Assembly: GCA_051530055.1 (NCBI GenBank)
Contig: CM121342.1
Coordinates: 14,942,001-15,006,000, forward strand
Direction of reading: 5' to 3'
Origin: Neoechinorhynchus agilis
Taxonomy: Eukaryota > Acanthocephala
DNA length: 64,000 nt
The number at the start of each line of letters is the position of its first letter. Within the stretch, counting starts at the first letter, position 1. Made by a program: the position numbers and the translations under genes. The notes beneath the pieces were generated by a model, which worked only from the letters and a program-made list of their open reading frames with translations, searched no databases and had not been told where the DNA came from. Below, piece by piece: positions 61,505-64,000 of this stretch.

Positions 61505-63269
61505 ATGTATGTAGATTGCAACTTGTCAACGAAATTGGGCGTCGAAACGGATGAAGAGAGAAAATGCGAATTGTATTCTTTAACATACGGCTTCGATTTT
61601 GATTGTGTGAACTTGAACACGCAAAGCCGTCATAGATCCATGTTCAATGTTTTCGATATGGACATCAATGATTGCATGAAAGATTTTATACCCAAAGAGA
61701 TGCGAAAGTTACGCAGAATCTATTCTGAAGCGCTCGTCGATTCCTCAACTTTAAATATCGTTGCCAAAATTCTTCTCAAGGAAGTCAGCGAAAAGCCGGT
61801 GGTATTTTTATTTCAAGAAAACGCCTGTGATTCCGCGCTTGTCTTTCTCGAAGCCCTTCTCAAATTTCTGAGATGCGATAACTCAAATATTGATGGAAAA
61901 TTTCTTTTTATTAGGAAAAACGACTTAAGAGATTGTCTAGTACGTTATTGTCTACAGGATCTGAGCATCCACCCAGTTGCGTTAACATTGAATCGGCTTG
62001 TAAGACCGACTCGACAATGCTGTTTGGCTATAGGTCCTAAAGAAAAAATGAGTTCAAAATTAATTTGCAATCGTTCGGAACTTGTTTGCCAACTATATAA
62101 GGAGTATACGGTGTCGTGGTTCCGCTTATCCATTTTTCGCGGTGATCGATGGAATTCTGCGAACATGCGAGAAGCAATCATGGCATTGGTTCCGCGCTTA
62201 TCTTTTGTCTCATTGGGTTTCGATCTGGAGAGCTTTGCAGTGACCGATATAGATACGAAAGTTGAGCTAAAGGAATGTTTTCGACGGGTTTGGTATGGCG
62301 GTGGATATCCATTAGTTTCACTTCTTAGCAGAACGAACTACAACTGTGCCTTGTTTCTTGTCGCCGTGTTTGCCGTGACCAAGTGCGACATTAGTATCTA
62401 AAGTGTTGCGCAAAATTTTTGGCTTGTGAATTGAAGATTTAATCGAAAAGAAGTTTTCCGCTTAATTTATAGTTTTTGTGTAGAAACAAATTCTTGCAAT
62501 TTAATAAATTTTAGGGATATCATTAGCACGCAGTCTGGTGCACCAATGCAATTCCACAAACTTTTCTAGCGAAATTTTTCAGACTTTCTAATAATGCGCG
62601 CAATACTTACTTAATCTCATCATTAATCCATCTTTGAAAGCTGATCGCGATATCATCGAGCCATTAATCGACAATCTTAGTAAATTGCTCATTGTTGATG
62701 ATCCAGCTAATGAATTCGTCGATAAAACTGGAAGGGTTTTGGAGAACATGGGTATAGTGAATGTGGTTGATAATAATGAGAAAATGGGATATCCGCTGAT
62801 TCTTGACGAAATAGACGATGGTGTGGGTAAATCTAAGTCAGGATCTGTCGTATATGAAATCGATTTGAGTGAAAGTGACGATTATGCATACGCTCTACTG
62901 CTTGTTAATACGATTTTACCTCTAATCGAGGCGCAGAGCTTCATTCTAAAAAGACTCGGAACATATAAGGAGAACGATCTTGTTTCCTTTAAGGATCTCA
63001 TCGATATATCAGACATATCTGCTAGATTCCAAGAAGCAGTCTCCAAAGAGCTACTGAGCTTCAGTCTCGACTTTCAACTTTTCCGAAATGTTGACTGTCC
63101 TTTAAGTGCAATTCGGCTGTTCAATCATTCCTCAAACATCGAAGAGGATGTAGTATCAATCAATAAGGAATCTGCGTATTTCAAAAACCTTGAATCGCAA
63201 GCAAAGAATTGTTTGATACACACAAGGTATCTGAATACCTTCTTAAGTGAACAAAAAGTAAAATCTTAA
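61505..63269 (+). CDS. Unrecognised two-exon protein
   Basis: Exon 1 (61505-62398) has 298 codons; exon 2 (62607-63269) continues LLNLIINPSLKADRDIIEPL to the TAA. Joined they give about 519 residues. The protein is mixed alpha/beta in pattern with acidic N-terminus (VETDEERKCELYS), a hydrophobic Leu-rich stretch (VFLEALLKFL), VSLLSRTNYNCALFLVAVFA near the exon end and a helical C-terminal half (YAYALLLVNTILPLIEAQSF). Eleven or more Cys residues occur in exon 1. I recognise no family. ATG 61505 follows an acceptor-like TTTTAG, so an upstream exon may exist. The intron again lacks GT-AG and has partly complementary ends. That both parts belong to one gene is inferred from orientation, spacing and frame. 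Confidence 0.6.
62399..62606 (+). other. Probable nonconventional intron (gene at 61.5 kb)
   Basis: AAGTGTTGCGC at 62401 pairs with ACTT end text whose reverse complement is AAGTATTGCGC (10 of 11). The stop TAA at 62399 begins the segment. Without a homologue the exact edges are uncertain. Confidence 0.45.
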
Positions 63270-63289
63270 TTGCTTGTTTATGGCGGAAA

Positions 63290-63355
63290 ATTTGAAGGAA
63301 TTTATTAATACCGATATTTCGGTACAATATCGTACCTTTATCAAATTCTAAAAAC
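63290..63355 (-). repeat. Solo CCGAAATATCGG module with perfect stem II
   Basis: On the minus strand: TTGATAA, an A, stem II GGTAC/GTACC around GATATT, then GAAATATCGG. Conserved positions C3 and G8 are changed, so it is probably inert. Flanks match other copies (TTAATAAATTCCTTC). Confidence 0.65.
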
Positions 63356-63469
63356 ACGCGTAGGGGATGGTTGAATTCACAGTGTAGTTAGATTCAGTTT
63401 GAAGTTCGCCTTATTCCCTTCACTGTTTCAACTTCGCAATTATTACGTCGACTTTTGAAGTAGATAAAA

Positions 63470-63565
63470 TGAGTGATACATCGTCTAGAAGTGTTGTCTA
63501 GGCCTACACCCGGTAAATGATTATTTATTAAAGACGTTTCGAACCTCGTCAATTTCATCATAAGT
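63470..63565 (-). mobile_element. PLE 3'-terminal fragment with hammerhead-like module
   Basis: On the minus strand TTATGATGAAATTGACGAGG, then TTCGAAACGTC and TTTAATAAATAATCATTTAC match the end of the 17.8-kb PLE. Only the tail is present. From 63566 to 64000 no feature was recognised. Confidence 0.65.
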
Positions 63566-64000
63566 TCTCTCCTTATTTGTACTTCATTTTAATTAAAACG
63601 CGCGTATAAGAAAACATTGTCTAGTAATTAAAAACTCAATATTATAAAACGCGTCAAAAATTTAAACTGTTTAATTATGAACATTTTTGCGGCTAATTTG
63701 TAATGGAGGGTTACGACATTTGGTCATTTTTGAATAATTTAACAAAAGTTTCGAGCCCATTCTAAAAGGTACCATTTCGTTGAGTCTAATATAAATCCGA
63801 GTTTTGATAATCTCTTGTTTGTTCTCAAAACTGCTCAAAATGGGTCACGTCGCACATATCGACAATGTCACCATTTATGTTTTCCAGCGAATTATTATAA
63901 TTGATTTATTTGATAATTTTCTGCTTTAGCGTGGGCCTTCTTCAGTCTATTGTTTAAAAGTTATTACAACGTAAGTTCGTCATTATGGCGCGAATTGAAT

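Noticed and set aside
1-64000. CRISPR arrays, operons or bacterial signals
   Set aside because: The sequence is eukaryotic (spliced genes, retroelements); no regular short repeat-spacer arrays were seen.

Overview
The window is invertebrate animal genomic DNA. It carries six recognisable host genes with metazoan-type domain architecture (RAB3GAP1, V-ATPase subunit B, SFSWAP, HSPBP1/SIL1-like, MORC2-like, PPIL4), one unrecognised gene and a recent pair of secreted LRR genes. These sit in a dense, decayed retroelement background: Penelope-like elements (PLEs) with GIY-YIG ends, RLE-type non-LTR elements, two APE-type LINE families, an RTE-like remnant, a Gypsy fragment, a SINE-like element and a 130-bp repeat. 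I cannot assign the phylum. Many canonical introns are only 43-60 nt.

Layout: 1-5 kb PLE and RLE retroelements; 5.1-9.05 kb RAB3GAP1 (+), convergent with V-ATPase B (-) at 9.6-12.0 kb; 12-19 kb PLEs, a SINE-like element, 130-bp repeats and a Gypsy gag-protease piece; 19.6-22.15 kb SFSWAP (-), divergent from HSPBP1 (+) at 22.9-24.3 kb; 24.5-29.5 kb RLE and LINE debris; 29.6-32.4 kb MORC2-like (-); 32.9-40.6 kb PLE, LINE and RLE copies; 40.6-42.6 kb LRR gene 1 (-); 42.9-54.5 kb retroelements; 55.1-57.1 kb LRR gene 2 (-); 58.3-58.8 kb RLE/SINE scraps; 59.2-60.9 kb PPIL4 (+); 61.5-63.3 kb unrecognised gene (+); then PLE tail fragments.

Most striking: host genes contain two intron classes. V-ATPase B and RAB3GAP1 use ordinary GT-AG introns. 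In SFSWAP, HSPBP1, MORC2-like, PPIL4 (twice) and probably the gene at 61.5 kb, conserved protein continuity forces introns with neither GT nor AG. Each has complementary inverted repeats at or near its ends, often with a short direct repeat (TA, GC, GCC) at the junction. Removing them restores frame in every case. This resembles nonconventional introns of euglenids and transposon-derived introns ('introners', Fritillaria). I know of no description matching these genes, but novelty was not checked.

A second theme is a hammerhead-ribozyme-like module (CUGAWGA, one extra base, stem II, GAAA, short self-complementary helix III) lying just 3' of PLE GIY-YIG regions and also scattered as solo or fold-back inverted-dimer copies, including inside host introns. 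Stem II changes in a compensatory way among families. PLE hammerheads are known; the inverted-dimer dispersal is the part worth following.
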